Shown: positions 8,994 through 16,330 of the stretch, in pieces | How positions within the stretch are numbered: position 1 is the first letter of the stretch | Layout of the letters: every line of letters starts with the position of its first letter | From: CADCTQ01 sp963844325 | GTDB taxonomy: Bacteria; Bacteroidota; Bacteroidia; Cytophagales; 172606-1 | Length of the DNA: 64,000 bases | Direction: 5' to 3' | NCBI GenBank assembly: GCA_963844325.1 | Contig: CAWJNV010000001.1 | Span: 2,170,001-2,234,000, forward strand | Notes under the pieces: generated by a model | Database searches by the model: none | Told to the model about the DNA's origin: nothing | Seen by the model: the letters and a program-made list of their open reading frames with translations, nothing else | Translations under genes and position numbers: made by a program

Positions 8994-10283
8994 CTAACTA
9001 AACATCAGCCGGGTCATATCTTTCAGATTGTGCTTAAGCGTATTGCAGATAGAATCTTTCGCGGCGTTCTCCTGCCATTTCCGCGTGCATCCTCCAAAGC
9101 AGACGGGTAAAACCTGGCAGTTTCTGCAATCTTCATCCCGGTCAATCCGGTGATCCAGCCATTCCTGGTGACGTTCGTTCATGACGGGGCCGGTAGTGAG
9201 GTTGCCCACCGAAAGATGCGGTTGATTCAGTTCAAAATAGCATTTATACAAGTCACCGCTGGCATCCACGCAAAGCGTATTGTCCCGTACGGCAGTACAC
9301 ACGCTGAAGGACTCCTTGAAAATATCGGGAGGCGGAAAGCCCAGCGAAGTAGAGAGCCGGTAGAGTTCAACTTCCATGGCTGCAAAGTTGGCGATGGTAA
9401 AATGGCGGCGGTCGTCGTGCTTGAACTTAACCTCCTCGTCCACTTTATAGGAAAACAGAGGGGCGAAATATAAAACTGAAACGTATTTCTGGTAGCCTTG
9501 TTCGGCTAAAGACCGAACTAATTCAAATACACCCTCCGTGTTGTAGGGGGCTACGTGAATGCGAAGATCAACCTTGATGAACTCAGATGCATCCTTTATG
9601 TTAGCCAGAATAACATCAAAAGAATTGGTCCGGTTGCTGTCAGTACGCACTTTGTTGTGGAAAGTCCGGTCCCCCTCCAGGGTTACCTGTACTTTGGTAA
9701 TACCCCACTCTTTCAGGTTTTGGGCCATTGCCCGGTCCATGTAGTAACCATTGGAAGTCATACTGGCCGAATAGTGTACTTTGTGTTCCCTGGCCAGGGC
9801 AATGAAATGCTTAGACAGATTCTCGAGCAACTGCGGGGCTAATAAGGGTTCGCCGCCAAACCACTGGATGCTTAACCGCTTTTTACCGGGCAAGCTTTCT
9901 TTGACCAGGGCAATGAGTTTTTCCTGCGAGGACTCATCCAGTACGGTTTTACTTTTGTTTTCGAAGCAGTAATGGCATTTGAAATTACAGCCCATGGTGG
10001 GGGCAATTACCAGTCCCAGTTCATCCGGGTCATACCGGGCTGCCTGCACTTTATCCTTCAGGTAAGCCAGTTCGTCGACAGTGTCCTCAATTAAAAATAA
10101 TTGCTCCTGCAGGTAGGCCATTAACTCAGGCTCCTCACCCGCAAGTTCCTGCAAACGGCCTTCATGCCCCGTTAATTGCTGGTGAATGCCAGGTGAAATG
10201 GTAAGGACTGCCCGGGAGAGTAGGTTGACGGCCAGTACTTTTTCCTGGTCCTCTACAAATACTGAATAGCGGGATAGTTTCAT
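8994..10283 (-). CDS. radical SAM/SPASM protein, peptide-maturase type (429 aa)
   Basis: Iron-sulfur enzyme that uses S-adenosylmethionine radicals, most likely to modify a peptide or protein. The start is placed at the ATG at 10283 (MKLSRYSVF); the frame continues upstream but without family-like sequence. The N-terminal 90 residues resemble the leader-binding front of SPASM maturases. The radical SAM cysteines are C99, C103 and C106 (GCNFKCHYC), followed by IQWFGGEPLL. The C-terminal SPASM cluster has LCVDASGDLYKCYFE, then CRNCQVLPVCFGGC (C-x2-C-x5-C-x3-C). It faces the LanC-like/DUF6734 pair. No precursor peptide is recognisable beside it. Function within RiPP maturation is inferred. Confidence 0.8.
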   Translation of the reverse strand: MKLSRYSVFVEDQEKVLAVNLLSRAVLTISPGIHQQLTGHEGRLQELAGEEPELMAYLQEQLFLIEDTVDELAYLKDKVQAARYDPDELGLVIAPTMGCNFKCHYCFENKSKTVLDESSQEKLIALVKESLPGKKRLSIQWFGGEPLLAPQLLENLSKHFIALAREHKVHYSASMTSNGYYMDRAMAQNLKEWGITKVQVTLEGDRTFHNKVRTDSNRTNSFDVILANIKDASEFIKVDLRIHVAPYNTEGVFELVRSLAEQGYQKYVSVLYFAPLFSYKVDEEVKFKHDDRRHFTIANFAAMEVELYRLSTSLGFPPPDIFKESFSVCTAVRDNTLCVDASGDLYKCYFELNQPHLSVGNLTTGPVMNERHQEWLDHRIDRDEDCRNCQVLPVCFGGCTRKWQENAAKDSICNTLKHNLKDMTRLMFS

Positions 10284-10425
10284 GGAATAGCAATTAAGTT
10301 GAATGATGGAAATGCAGAACGTATTGTCTCTTGGCACCCGCGGCTGCGCCTGCCACTACTCACCGTGACGGGGAGAATAAACGCATCAAGTGCTACTGGG
10401 TAAATAGATAACCTTTGTAACAATC

Positions 10426-10451
10426 CTTCGGAATAGCCCTGTATTCCGAAG
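10426..10451. promoter_or_regulatory. 10-bp perfect hairpin upstream of the radical SAM gene
   Basis: CTTCGGAATA at 10426-10435 is exactly mirrored at 10442-10451 around a 6-base loop, about 143 bases before the start codon. It could be an operator or a leader hairpin. A weak -7-like element (TATCTTTT) lies just upstream. The rest of the 450-base gap 10284-10733 holds the GC hairpin at 10524-10559 and no gene I can support. Confidence 0.4.
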
Positions 10452-10523
10452 CGATTGACAATCATGCAAAAAGATAGTACAAATAATTTACATAGTTGCG
10501 CTGGTTTTAAATAAAAATGTACT

Positions 10524-10559
10524 CCCCCCGGGGCGCATCACAAAGGCCGGCCCGGGGGG
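10524..10559 (-). terminator. likely terminator of the membrane protein gene
   Basis: CCCCCCGGG at 10524-10532 pairs with CCCGGGGGG at 10551-10559. On the minus strand the stem is followed by AGTACATTTTTATTT, giving a GC stem and then a T-rich tail 175 bases downstream of the gene. Confidence 0.5.
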
Positions 10560-10733
10560 CCTGCACCGTACTATCCTGCTTGTTCACGGATAAATCCAGT
10601 TTTGCGCTGGGTTAGGCCCGGCACCCCCGGTTGGGGCGGTTCCGGGCCAGCGCGGAGGGCGTTGGCGCCGTGGTCAGCGTCCGGAGGTCCGCTTCCGAAA
10701 ATCGTTAAAGCAATGAATCGAACTGAAACCGCC

Positions 10734-11753
10734 TTACGCCTTCCCCGCCGCTTCCCGGATCAGGCCGGACGGGTCGTCGGCGTGGAAGGCGATGCGTTGC
10801 GCGTGACGGCGGATGCCGAAAAAGCCGGTGACCGCAACCGGGGCGTGCAGTTCGAGGAGCAGGTTGGGAACGTTGGCCGGGGCGCACAGCAAGGTATCTT
10901 TCTCCCGGGCCTTGTCGAAGTCCCGGATCACGGTGAGCCGCCGGATGTTCTCCCGGTCAATCGTGGCGTTCCACCGGATGCCGATGCGGAAAAGGAACTG
11001 GTTGTTGTGGAATACAATGGGCCGCTTCACCATCGACGCCAGGTCGGCCGCGAAGAACACCAGCGAATAGATGCTTAACCCCGTAGCAACGAAGGCCGCC
11101 ACCGGGCTCCACCGCCAGAGCAGGAAGTGCAGCCCCACCGTTTCGATCAGCAGGACGAAAAGCAGCACCGTCCACACGGCCGCGTACCCCGATTCCCGGT
11201 GCGTCGTAAAAGATTTCTGTCCCGGCAGCACTTCCGGGCCGCCCAGCCAGAAAAGCAGGCCGTAGCGCACCGTACTGATCTCATTCACCAAGATGGACAG
11301 CACCAGCGGGGCGCCGATGATCCCCGCCAGCGCCTCCCGCAGGTTCAGCAGGAAGTCGGCCCGCCCCCGTGCGGCGGCCCGGTAAGCCCGCACGACTTTG
11401 CGCACCTGCACCACGCCGTACACCAACAATCCCCCTTCCGTCAGCAGCAATGCTTTTTCGACCAGGCGGAGGTACGTCTGGTGGGCGGCCGGCAGGATAA
11501 GGCCCGCCAGCCCCGTACAGGCCAGGAAAACGACCAGGACCGACGCCGGCGTCACGTGCAGTTTCCGCGAAACAATCAGGTAGTACGCCAGCGGGATGCC
11601 AACCGTGAGGTCGAACGTGACGGCAAATGCAAGCAGGTCGGGGTGCTGCCGGAAATCAGCCGTTTGGACGACCAATGCCTCGGCAAAGATGGTGGCGGCG
11701 ACCAGCACCACGAAAAAGCCAATCCAGGTTCGGGAGGAGAAGGAGATGGACAT
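10734..11753 (-). CDS. polytopic membrane protein of unknown function (339 aa)
   Basis: Not recognised. The start is the ATG at 11753 (MSISFSSRTWIGFF); the upstream extension is low-complexity intergenic text. It has about seven hydrophobic segments between residues 10 and 240 (for example WIGFFVVLVAATIFAEAL and YAAVWTVLLFVLLIETVGLHFLL), then a cytoplasmic tail of about 90 residues. The tail reads like a small beta-rich domain (IVFHNNQFLFRIGIRWNATID...LLELHAPVAVTGFFGIRR), as in PH-like tails of membrane proteins. A broken copy of this tail lies at 2340-2535, so the gene or its end has been duplicated. It probably forms its own transcription unit. Confidence 0.65.
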   Translation of the reverse strand: MSISFSSRTWIGFFVVLVAATIFAEALVVQTADFRQHPDLLAFAVTFDLTVGIPLAYYLIVSRKLHVTPASVLVVFLACTGLAGLILPAAHQTYLRLVEKALLLTEGGLLVYGVVQVRKVVRAYRAAARGRADFLLNLREALAGIIGAPLVLSILVNEISTVRYGLLFWLGGPEVLPGQKSFTTHRESGYAAVWTVLLFVLLIETVGLHFLLWRWSPVAAFVATGLSIYSLVFFAADLASMVKRPIVFHNNQFLFRIGIRWNATIDRENIRRLTVIRDFDKAREKDTLLCAPANVPNLLLELHAPVAVTGFFGIRRHAQRIAFHADDPSGLIREAAGKA

Positions 11754-11760
11754 ACGCGTG

Positions 11761-11877
11761 GGGGAAGGGCAGGGGGCAAAGTACGCAGAGCAAAGTGCAA
11801 GGGGCGGGGAGCAAAGGGCATTGTGCAGCATTGCGTTACGCACCATACCCTTCGCCCTTCGCCCCTTGCCCGCTGCC
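11761..11877. repeat. imperfect inverted repeat of GGGCAAAG-type text
   Basis: The gap between the dehydrogenase and the downstream membrane protein gene is filled with purine-rich units (GGGCAGGGGGCAAAG, GCAAGGGGCGGGGAGC) and their mirror (CCCTTCGCCCTTCGCC, CCCTTGCCCGCTGCC at 11848-11877). It ends 1 base before the dehydrogenase stop codon. It is of the same style as the element in the purK-purE gap. Confidence 0.65.
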
Positions 11878-11878
11878 T

Positions 11879-13102
11879 TTATTTAAACGCGGGGATGCCC
11901 GTGATCTCGGCGCCGAGGATGAGCAGGTGAATGTCGTGGGTGCCTTCGTAGGTGACCACCGATTCCAGGTTCATCATGTGGCGCATGATCGGGTAGTCGC
12001 CGGTGATGCCCATGCCGCCGTGGATCTGCCGGGCCTCGCGGGCAATCTGGAGGGCGATTTCCACGTTGTTGCGCTTGGCCAGGGAGATTTGGGCCGTGGT
12101 GGCCTTGCCCTCATTCTTGAGCACGCCGAGCCGCCAGCACACGAGCTGCGCCTTGGTGATTTCGGTGAGCATTTCGGCCAGCTTCTTCTGCACCAGCTGG
12201 AACGAGGCGATGGGCTTGTCGAACTGGATGCGTTCGAGGGCGTAGCGCCGGGCCGAGTCGTAGCAGTCCATCGCGGCGCCCAGGGCTCCCCAGGCAATGC
12301 CGTAGCGGGCCGAGTCGAGGCAGCCCAGCGGACCGCGGAGCCCGTCGGCGTTGGGCAGCAGGTTTTCCTTGGGCACCTTTACGTTGTCGAACACCAGTTC
12401 GCCGGTGGTGCTGGCCCGCAGCGACCATTTGTTGTGCGTTTCGGGCGTGGTAAAGCCTTCCATGCCCCGCTCCACAATGAGCCCCTTGATGCGGCCCTGC
12501 TCGTTTTTGGCCCACACCACCGCCACGTCGGCGTAGGGTGAGTTGGAAATCCACATCTTGGCGCCGTTGAGCAGGTAGTGGTCGCCCATGTCGCGGAAGT
12601 TGGTTTGCATGCCCGACGGGTTGGAGCCGTGGTCGGGTTCGGTGAGGCCGAAGCAGCCCAGCATTTCGCCCGAAGCCAGCCTGGGCAGGTACTTGCGCCG
12701 CTGTTCCTCCGAGCCGTACTTGTAGATCGGGTACATCACCAGCGACCCCTGCACCGAGGCCGTGGAACGCATGCCCGAGTCGCCCCGCTCAATCTCCTGC
12801 ATGATGAGGCCGTAGGCAATGTAGTCGAGGCCCCCGCCGCCGTACGCCTCGGGAATGGTGGGACCAAAGGCGCCGACTTCCCCGAATTTTTTCACCAGGT
12901 GGTGCGGAAACGCGGCCCGCTGCGCGTAGTCTTCAATGATGGGAGAAATTTCTTTCTTCACGAACGACCGGATCGCGCTGCGGATCAGTTTGTGTTCTTC
13001 GGTGAGCAGGTCGTCGATGGCGTACAGGTCCGGCGACTCGAACAGGTCCTGGTGGTGCTTGCGCCCGACGGCATCGGCAGTATCGGCAAGTTGCGTATGC
13101 AT
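11879..13102 (-). CDS. gcdH: acyl-CoA dehydrogenase, glutaryl-CoA dehydrogenase type (407 aa)
   Basis: FAD enzyme, predicted to convert glutaryl-CoA to crotonyl-CoA in lysine and tryptophan breakdown. The start is set at the ATG at 13102 (MHTQLADTAD); the frame extends to a TTG but adds nothing typical. Seen: the FAD/acyl-CoA signature CFGLTEPDHGSNPSGMQT, an ARYGIAWGALGAAMDCYD helix, ERIQFDKPIASFQLVQ, and the end motif YEGTHDIHLLILGAEITGI. In that motif the Glu is the catalytic base and the EGTHDIH context is the one found in glutaryl-CoA dehydrogenases. It is divergent from tryptophan 2,3-dioxygenase, which fits a shared catabolic theme. A broader acyl-CoA specificity cannot be excluded. Confidence 0.88.
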   Translation of the reverse strand: MHTQLADTADAVGRKHHQDLFESPDLYAIDDLLTEEHKLIRSAIRSFVKKEISPIIEDYAQRAAFPHHLVKKFGEVGAFGPTIPEAYGGGGLDYIAYGLIMQEIERGDSGMRSTASVQGSLVMYPIYKYGSEEQRRKYLPRLASGEMLGCFGLTEPDHGSNPSGMQTNFRDMGDHYLLNGAKMWISNSPYADVAVVWAKNEQGRIKGLIVERGMEGFTTPETHNKWSLRASTTGELVFDNVKVPKENLLPNADGLRGPLGCLDSARYGIAWGALGAAMDCYDSARRYALERIQFDKPIASFQLVQKKLAEMLTEITKAQLVCWRLGVLKNEGKATTAQISLAKRNNVEIALQIAREARQIHGGMGITGDYPIMRHMMNLESVVTYEGTHDIHLLILGAEITGIPAFK

Positions 13103-13169
13103 AAGATTAATGAATTTTAGAGGTTGAATGCTCAACGCGAAATGGATTGAGTGGCAACCGGTTCATACC

Positions 13170-13177
13170 CAAATTTA
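13170..13177 (-). promoter_or_regulatory. candidate -7 box (TAAATTTG) for gcdH
   Basis: Exact TAnnTTTG match on the minus strand, 67 bases before the gcdH start. It pairs with a plus-strand match 90 bases away that faces the dioxygenase gene. Confidence 0.45.
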
Positions 13178-13267
13178 CGAGATAAAACAGTCTTGCGGGG
13201 GGCTTTTGTTTGGACGGTGATCCAAAACGGCCTTTTTTACGTTCAACCCTGGTAGCGGAAATGTTTT

Positions 13268-13275
13268 TACCTTTG
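13268..13275 (+). promoter_or_regulatory. candidate -7 box (TACCTTTG) for tryptophan dioxygenase
   Basis: Exact TAnnTTTG match 50 bases upstream of the start codon at 13326. The leader between them is low-complexity text (CCATTTACCATTCAACC). Confidence 0.5.
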
Positions 13276-13325
13276 GCCGCCTCCCCGGCCATTTACCATT
13301 CAACCTTCAGCATTTAACGTTCCCT

Positions 13326-14297
13326 ATGGCTCACGCTGCCCCCGAACACACGCCCGAAGAATGGCTCCACGACATCCAGGATAAATACACGGCCATCGGC
13401 CAGAACCCCTCCGTGTACCTGGAGGGCCTCCTGTACGCCAAGCCCCTGCACTACTGGGACTACATCCACGTGGATACCCTGCTGTCGCTGCAAATCCCCC
13501 GCACCGACTTCGCCGACGAGCAGATTTTCATCATGTACCACCAGGTCACCGAGTTGTACTTTAAAATGGTGCAACTGGAAATGGAGCAGGTCCAGGCGCA
13601 GGGGGAGGCCCTGGAAGAAGCCTTCCTGGCCGCCCGCGTCGACCGCATCAACCGGTACTTCCGCATCCTGGTGCAGTCGTTCGACGTCATGCTGGTAGGC
13701 ATGGACGCGGCCCAGTTCCGCAAGTTCCGCATGTCGCTGTTTCCGGCCAGCGGCTTTCAGTCGGCCCAGTTCCGCATGATCGAAATCCGGTCGGCGCCGC
13801 TCTACCGCCTGCTCGACCAGGAAGCCCGGCGGGAACTGACGCCCGAGACCCCGCTGGAGGTGCTCTACGAACACATTCACTGGAAAAGAGGGGCCATTGA
13901 CCAGGCCACGGGCCGGAAAACGCTGACCCTGCAACTGTTCGAAGAAAAGTACGACGCCACCCTGCTCCAACTGGCCCGCGACTGCCGGGGCGATAACTTC
14001 GGCGTGATCGTGGACCGGCTGCTGGACCGCATTACCCCCGGCGAGGTGCTGGTACAGGCCCTGCGGCAGTTTGACCTGCTCATCAACGTGCACTGGCCGC
14101 TGGCCCACTTCCGGTCGGCGATGCACTACCTGCACCGCCATCCCGAGCCCATTGCGGCCACCGGCAACACCAACTGGCAGCAGTACCTGCCGCCCTTCTT
14201 CCAGAAGCGCATTTTCTTCCCGCAGTTGTGGTCGGAGGCCGAAAAAGCCGACTGGGGCCGCGAATGGGTGGAAGAGAACCTGCTCAAGAAGCGGTAA
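13326..14297 (+). CDS. kynA: tryptophan 2,3-dioxygenase family protein (323 aa)
   Basis: Haem enzyme family that opens the indole ring of tryptophan to N-formylkynurenine, in the cytoplasm. Family marks: the helix with MYHQVTELYFKMVQLEMEQV, the substrate-arginine segment SGFQSAQFRMIE, and WPLAHFRSAMHYL where the haem-binding His is expected. The usual glycine loop (GTGGSSG) is replaced by AATGNTNW, so activity or substrate preference may differ from classic enzymes. The length is slightly above that of bacterial homologues. Divergent from gcdH, another late step of tryptophan/lysine degradation; the steps between are not in this window. Confidence 0.85.
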   Translation: MAHAAPEHTPEEWLHDIQDKYTAIGQNPSVYLEGLLYAKPLHYWDYIHVDTLLSLQIPRTDFADEQIFIMYHQVTELYFKMVQLEMEQVQAQGEALEEAFLAARVDRINRYFRILVQSFDVMLVGMDAAQFRKFRMSLFPASGFQSAQFRMIEIRSAPLYRLLDQEARRELTPETPLEVLYEHIHWKRGAIDQATGRKTLTLQLFEEKYDATLLQLARDCRGDNFGVIVDRLLDRITPGEVLVQALRQFDLLINVHWPLAHFRSAMHYLHRHPEPIAATGNTNWQQYLPPFFQKRIFFPQLWSEAEKADWGREWVEENLLKKR

Positions 14298-14362
14298 TCA
14301 GGGAAAATCTTCGTACTATTTGTGTTTCAAAAGCCGTTTTTCCGGTAGAAAGTTTCCCGTTT

Positions 14363-16204
14363 GTGCGCGCAACCGCCTTTGTCGTCTTCCTGCTCCCCGT
14401 CATGCTGGCGGCCCAGACCCGGCCGGTGAAGACGTACTTTGACGTCCAGAAAAAACAACTCAAGGAGCACTACCAGGTAAACGCGGCCAGCCCCCCGCAA
14501 CTGCACGGCCCGTACACCAGCTACTACGCCAATGGCCGGGTAAAGTCGCGGGGCGCCTTCTCCCGCAACCTCGCCCTGGGGATGTGGCAGTACTTTTACG
14601 AAAACGGCAACCCCAAAATGGCCGGCGAACTGCGCCGCACCGGGCGGCACGGCGACTGGAAGTTTTACTACGAAAACGGCCCCTTGCAGTCGGAAGGCGC
14701 CTACACCGACGGCGTGCGGCAGGGCTACTGGCGGTTCCACTACGAAAGCGGCGGCCCCAAGAGTGAAGGCACGTTCCGGGACGACCGCAAGACGGGTACC
14801 TGGCAGTACTACTACGAGGACGGCAAGCCCAAGGGCACGGCCGACTACCGCGACGGCCTCACGCATTACCGCGAACTTTTCCCCTCGGGCACGCCCAGCA
14901 TGGAAGGCTGGCTCAAAAACGACCTGGGCGACAGCACCTGGCGCTACTACCACGAAAACGGCGTTCTCAAAGCAACCGGCCCGGAGAAAAACGGGGAAAA
15001 AACCGGCCTGTGGAAGTTTTACGGGCCCGCCGGCAAGCTCGACAGTGAGGGCGAATACGTGAACGGGCAACCCAACGGCACCTGGCGGTACTACCACGAA
15101 AACGGCGAACTGGCCTCCGAAGGCCAGCAGCGCAACGGCGTCAAGGAAGGGGAGTGGAAGTTCTACTCCGACACGGGCCGGCAGAAGGCGCAGTCGCGGT
15201 ACCAGCACGGCGAAGGGATGCAGGAAGAATACTACCCCGACGGCAAGGTCAAGGCCCGCGGACCGGTGAAGGACGGCCGCTACGAGGGGCGGTGGGAATA
15301 CTACAGCGAAGAAGACGGCAGCGTGGACGGCGAATGTACCTTCAGCGGGGGACGCGGTACGTTCATGGGCTACTACCCCGACGGCAAGCTCCGCCTGGAG
15401 GGCACCCTCGAAAACGACCGGCGCGTAGGCGAATGGACCATCTACAAGCCCGACGGCACGGTGGCCGGCTACTACCACACGTTCTACGAAGGGGGACTCT
15501 CGCTGCCCGCCACGTCGGGGCCCAACGACAGCCGTTCGGCCGACACGCTGAGCCGGGCGTCGGGGCCGGCCACGCCCTACAACAAACCGCCGATCCGCCT
15601 GCCCCGCCGGCGCAGCCGCTACTTTACCTCCCGCCTCAACGAGTTTCGCGGGGTGATCGTGGGTGTAAATCCGGTGGCCCCGGTGCTGGGCGGCCTGCCG
15701 CTGTCGGTGGAATACTACTACCGCGAACGGCTGGGCTACGAGGCGGGCTACATCCTTTACCGGCGCCCCTTCCTGAAGGAAGCCAACGCCATGCCACTGG
15801 AGAAGTTGTACAACCGCGGCTTCGGGGTGTACCTGCGGCAGAAGTTCTACCAGCCCGACGACGCCCTGGGCATGTTCTACCTGGCCCACGAAGTCCGGTT
15901 CACCGACGTGGACCACCGCCTGCACGTGAGCGAAGCCGACGACAGCGGGCTGTCCTACCGCCGCACCCTCCAGGCCGACGAGAACCTCTACGAATACAGC
16001 ATCATGGTGGGGGATCGCTGGACGGCCGACCCGGGCGGGCAGGGCTTTACGCTGGAAGGCTTCCTCGGGATCGGCATGGGCTACCGCCACTACCGCCAGC
16101 GGTGGACCGACAACTCCCGCTACGACTCCCTCTTCGACGACGCCCGCAAAGGCCGCGTATCGGTGCCACTCCGGGCGGGGCTTAGCATTGGGTACGTGTT
16201 CTAA
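14363..16204 (+). CDS. YwqK/MORN-variant repeat protein with a C-terminal outer-membrane-like domain (about 613 aa)
   Basis: The start is uncertain. A GTG at 14363 opens a plausible signal peptide (RATAFVVFLLPVMLAAQ), while no ATG lies ahead of it in a sensible place. Residues about 45-390 hold at least a dozen repeats of about 23 residues with the pattern G.W.YYYENG.....G.Y.DG (MORN variant, YwqK family). The C-terminal 170 residues contain alternating beta-strand-like segments and end in IGYVF, a terminal Phe typical of outer-membrane barrels. It is therefore probably an envelope protein with a repeat arm. Some YwqK proteins are annotated as antitoxins, but the signal peptide and barrel argue against that here. 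The function is unknown. Confidence 0.7.
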   Translation: MRATAFVVFLLPVMLAAQTRPVKTYFDVQKKQLKEHYQVNAASPPQLHGPYTSYYANGRVKSRGAFSRNLALGMWQYFYENGNPKMAGELRRTGRHGDWKFYYENGPLQSEGAYTDGVRQGYWRFHYESGGPKSEGTFRDDRKTGTWQYYYEDGKPKGTADYRDGLTHYRELFPSGTPSMEGWLKNDLGDSTWRYYHENGVLKATGPEKNGEKTGLWKFYGPAGKLDSEGEYVNGQPNGTWRYYHENGELASEGQQRNGVKEGEWKFYSDTGRQKAQSRYQHGEGMQEEYYPDGKVKARGPVKDGRYEGRWEYYSEEDGSVDGECTFSGGRGTFMGYYPDGKLRLEGTLENDRRVGEWTIYKPDGTVAGYYHTFYEGGLSLPATSGPNDSRSADTLSRASGPATPYNKPPIRLPRRRSRYFTSRLNEFRGVIVGVNPVAPVLGGLPLSVEYYYRERLGYEAGYILYRRPFLKEANAMPLEKLYNRGFGVYLRQKFYQPDDALGMFYLAHEVRFTDVDHRLHVSEADDSGLSYRRTLQADENLYEYSIMVGDRWTADPGGQGFTLEGFLGIGMGYRHYRQRWTDNSRYDSLFDDARKGRVSVPLRAGLSIGYVF

Positions 16205-16206
16205 GG

Positions 16207-16330
16207 GTTATATGGTTAAATGGCTATATGGCTGAATGGCTGTATGGCTAATTCTTGGGGAGTAGTCATGCGTCAGCCCAACCATTCAGCCATATAACAA
16301 TCAACCATATAACAATCAACCATATAACAA
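16207..16330. repeat. tandem and inverted repeat between convergent genes
   Basis: The left arm is built of TATATGG(T/C)T and ATGGCT units (16207-16241). The right arm repeats CCATATAACAATCAA three times and includes AGCCATTCAGCC (16281-16330). The arms pair over about 30 bases. It fills the gap between the YwqK gene and murD exactly, touching the murD stop codon. Confidence 0.85.

Noticed and set aside
8877..9110. A 77-codon plus-strand frame over the terminator between the DUF6734 and radical SAM genes
   Set aside because: It is mostly the hairpin arms and the antisense of the radical SAM C-terminus.
10280..10465. A 61-codon frame overlapping the start of the radical SAM gene, considered as a precursor peptide
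   Set aside because: It overlaps the real start, lacks any leader-like motif, and its content is not distinct from chance frames.
14327..16090. A 587-codon open frame antisense to the YwqK-repeat gene
   Set aside because: It mirrors a GC-rich repeat gene; its translation is Val/Ala/Gly/His-rich with no domain, and the plus-strand repeats are unmistakable.
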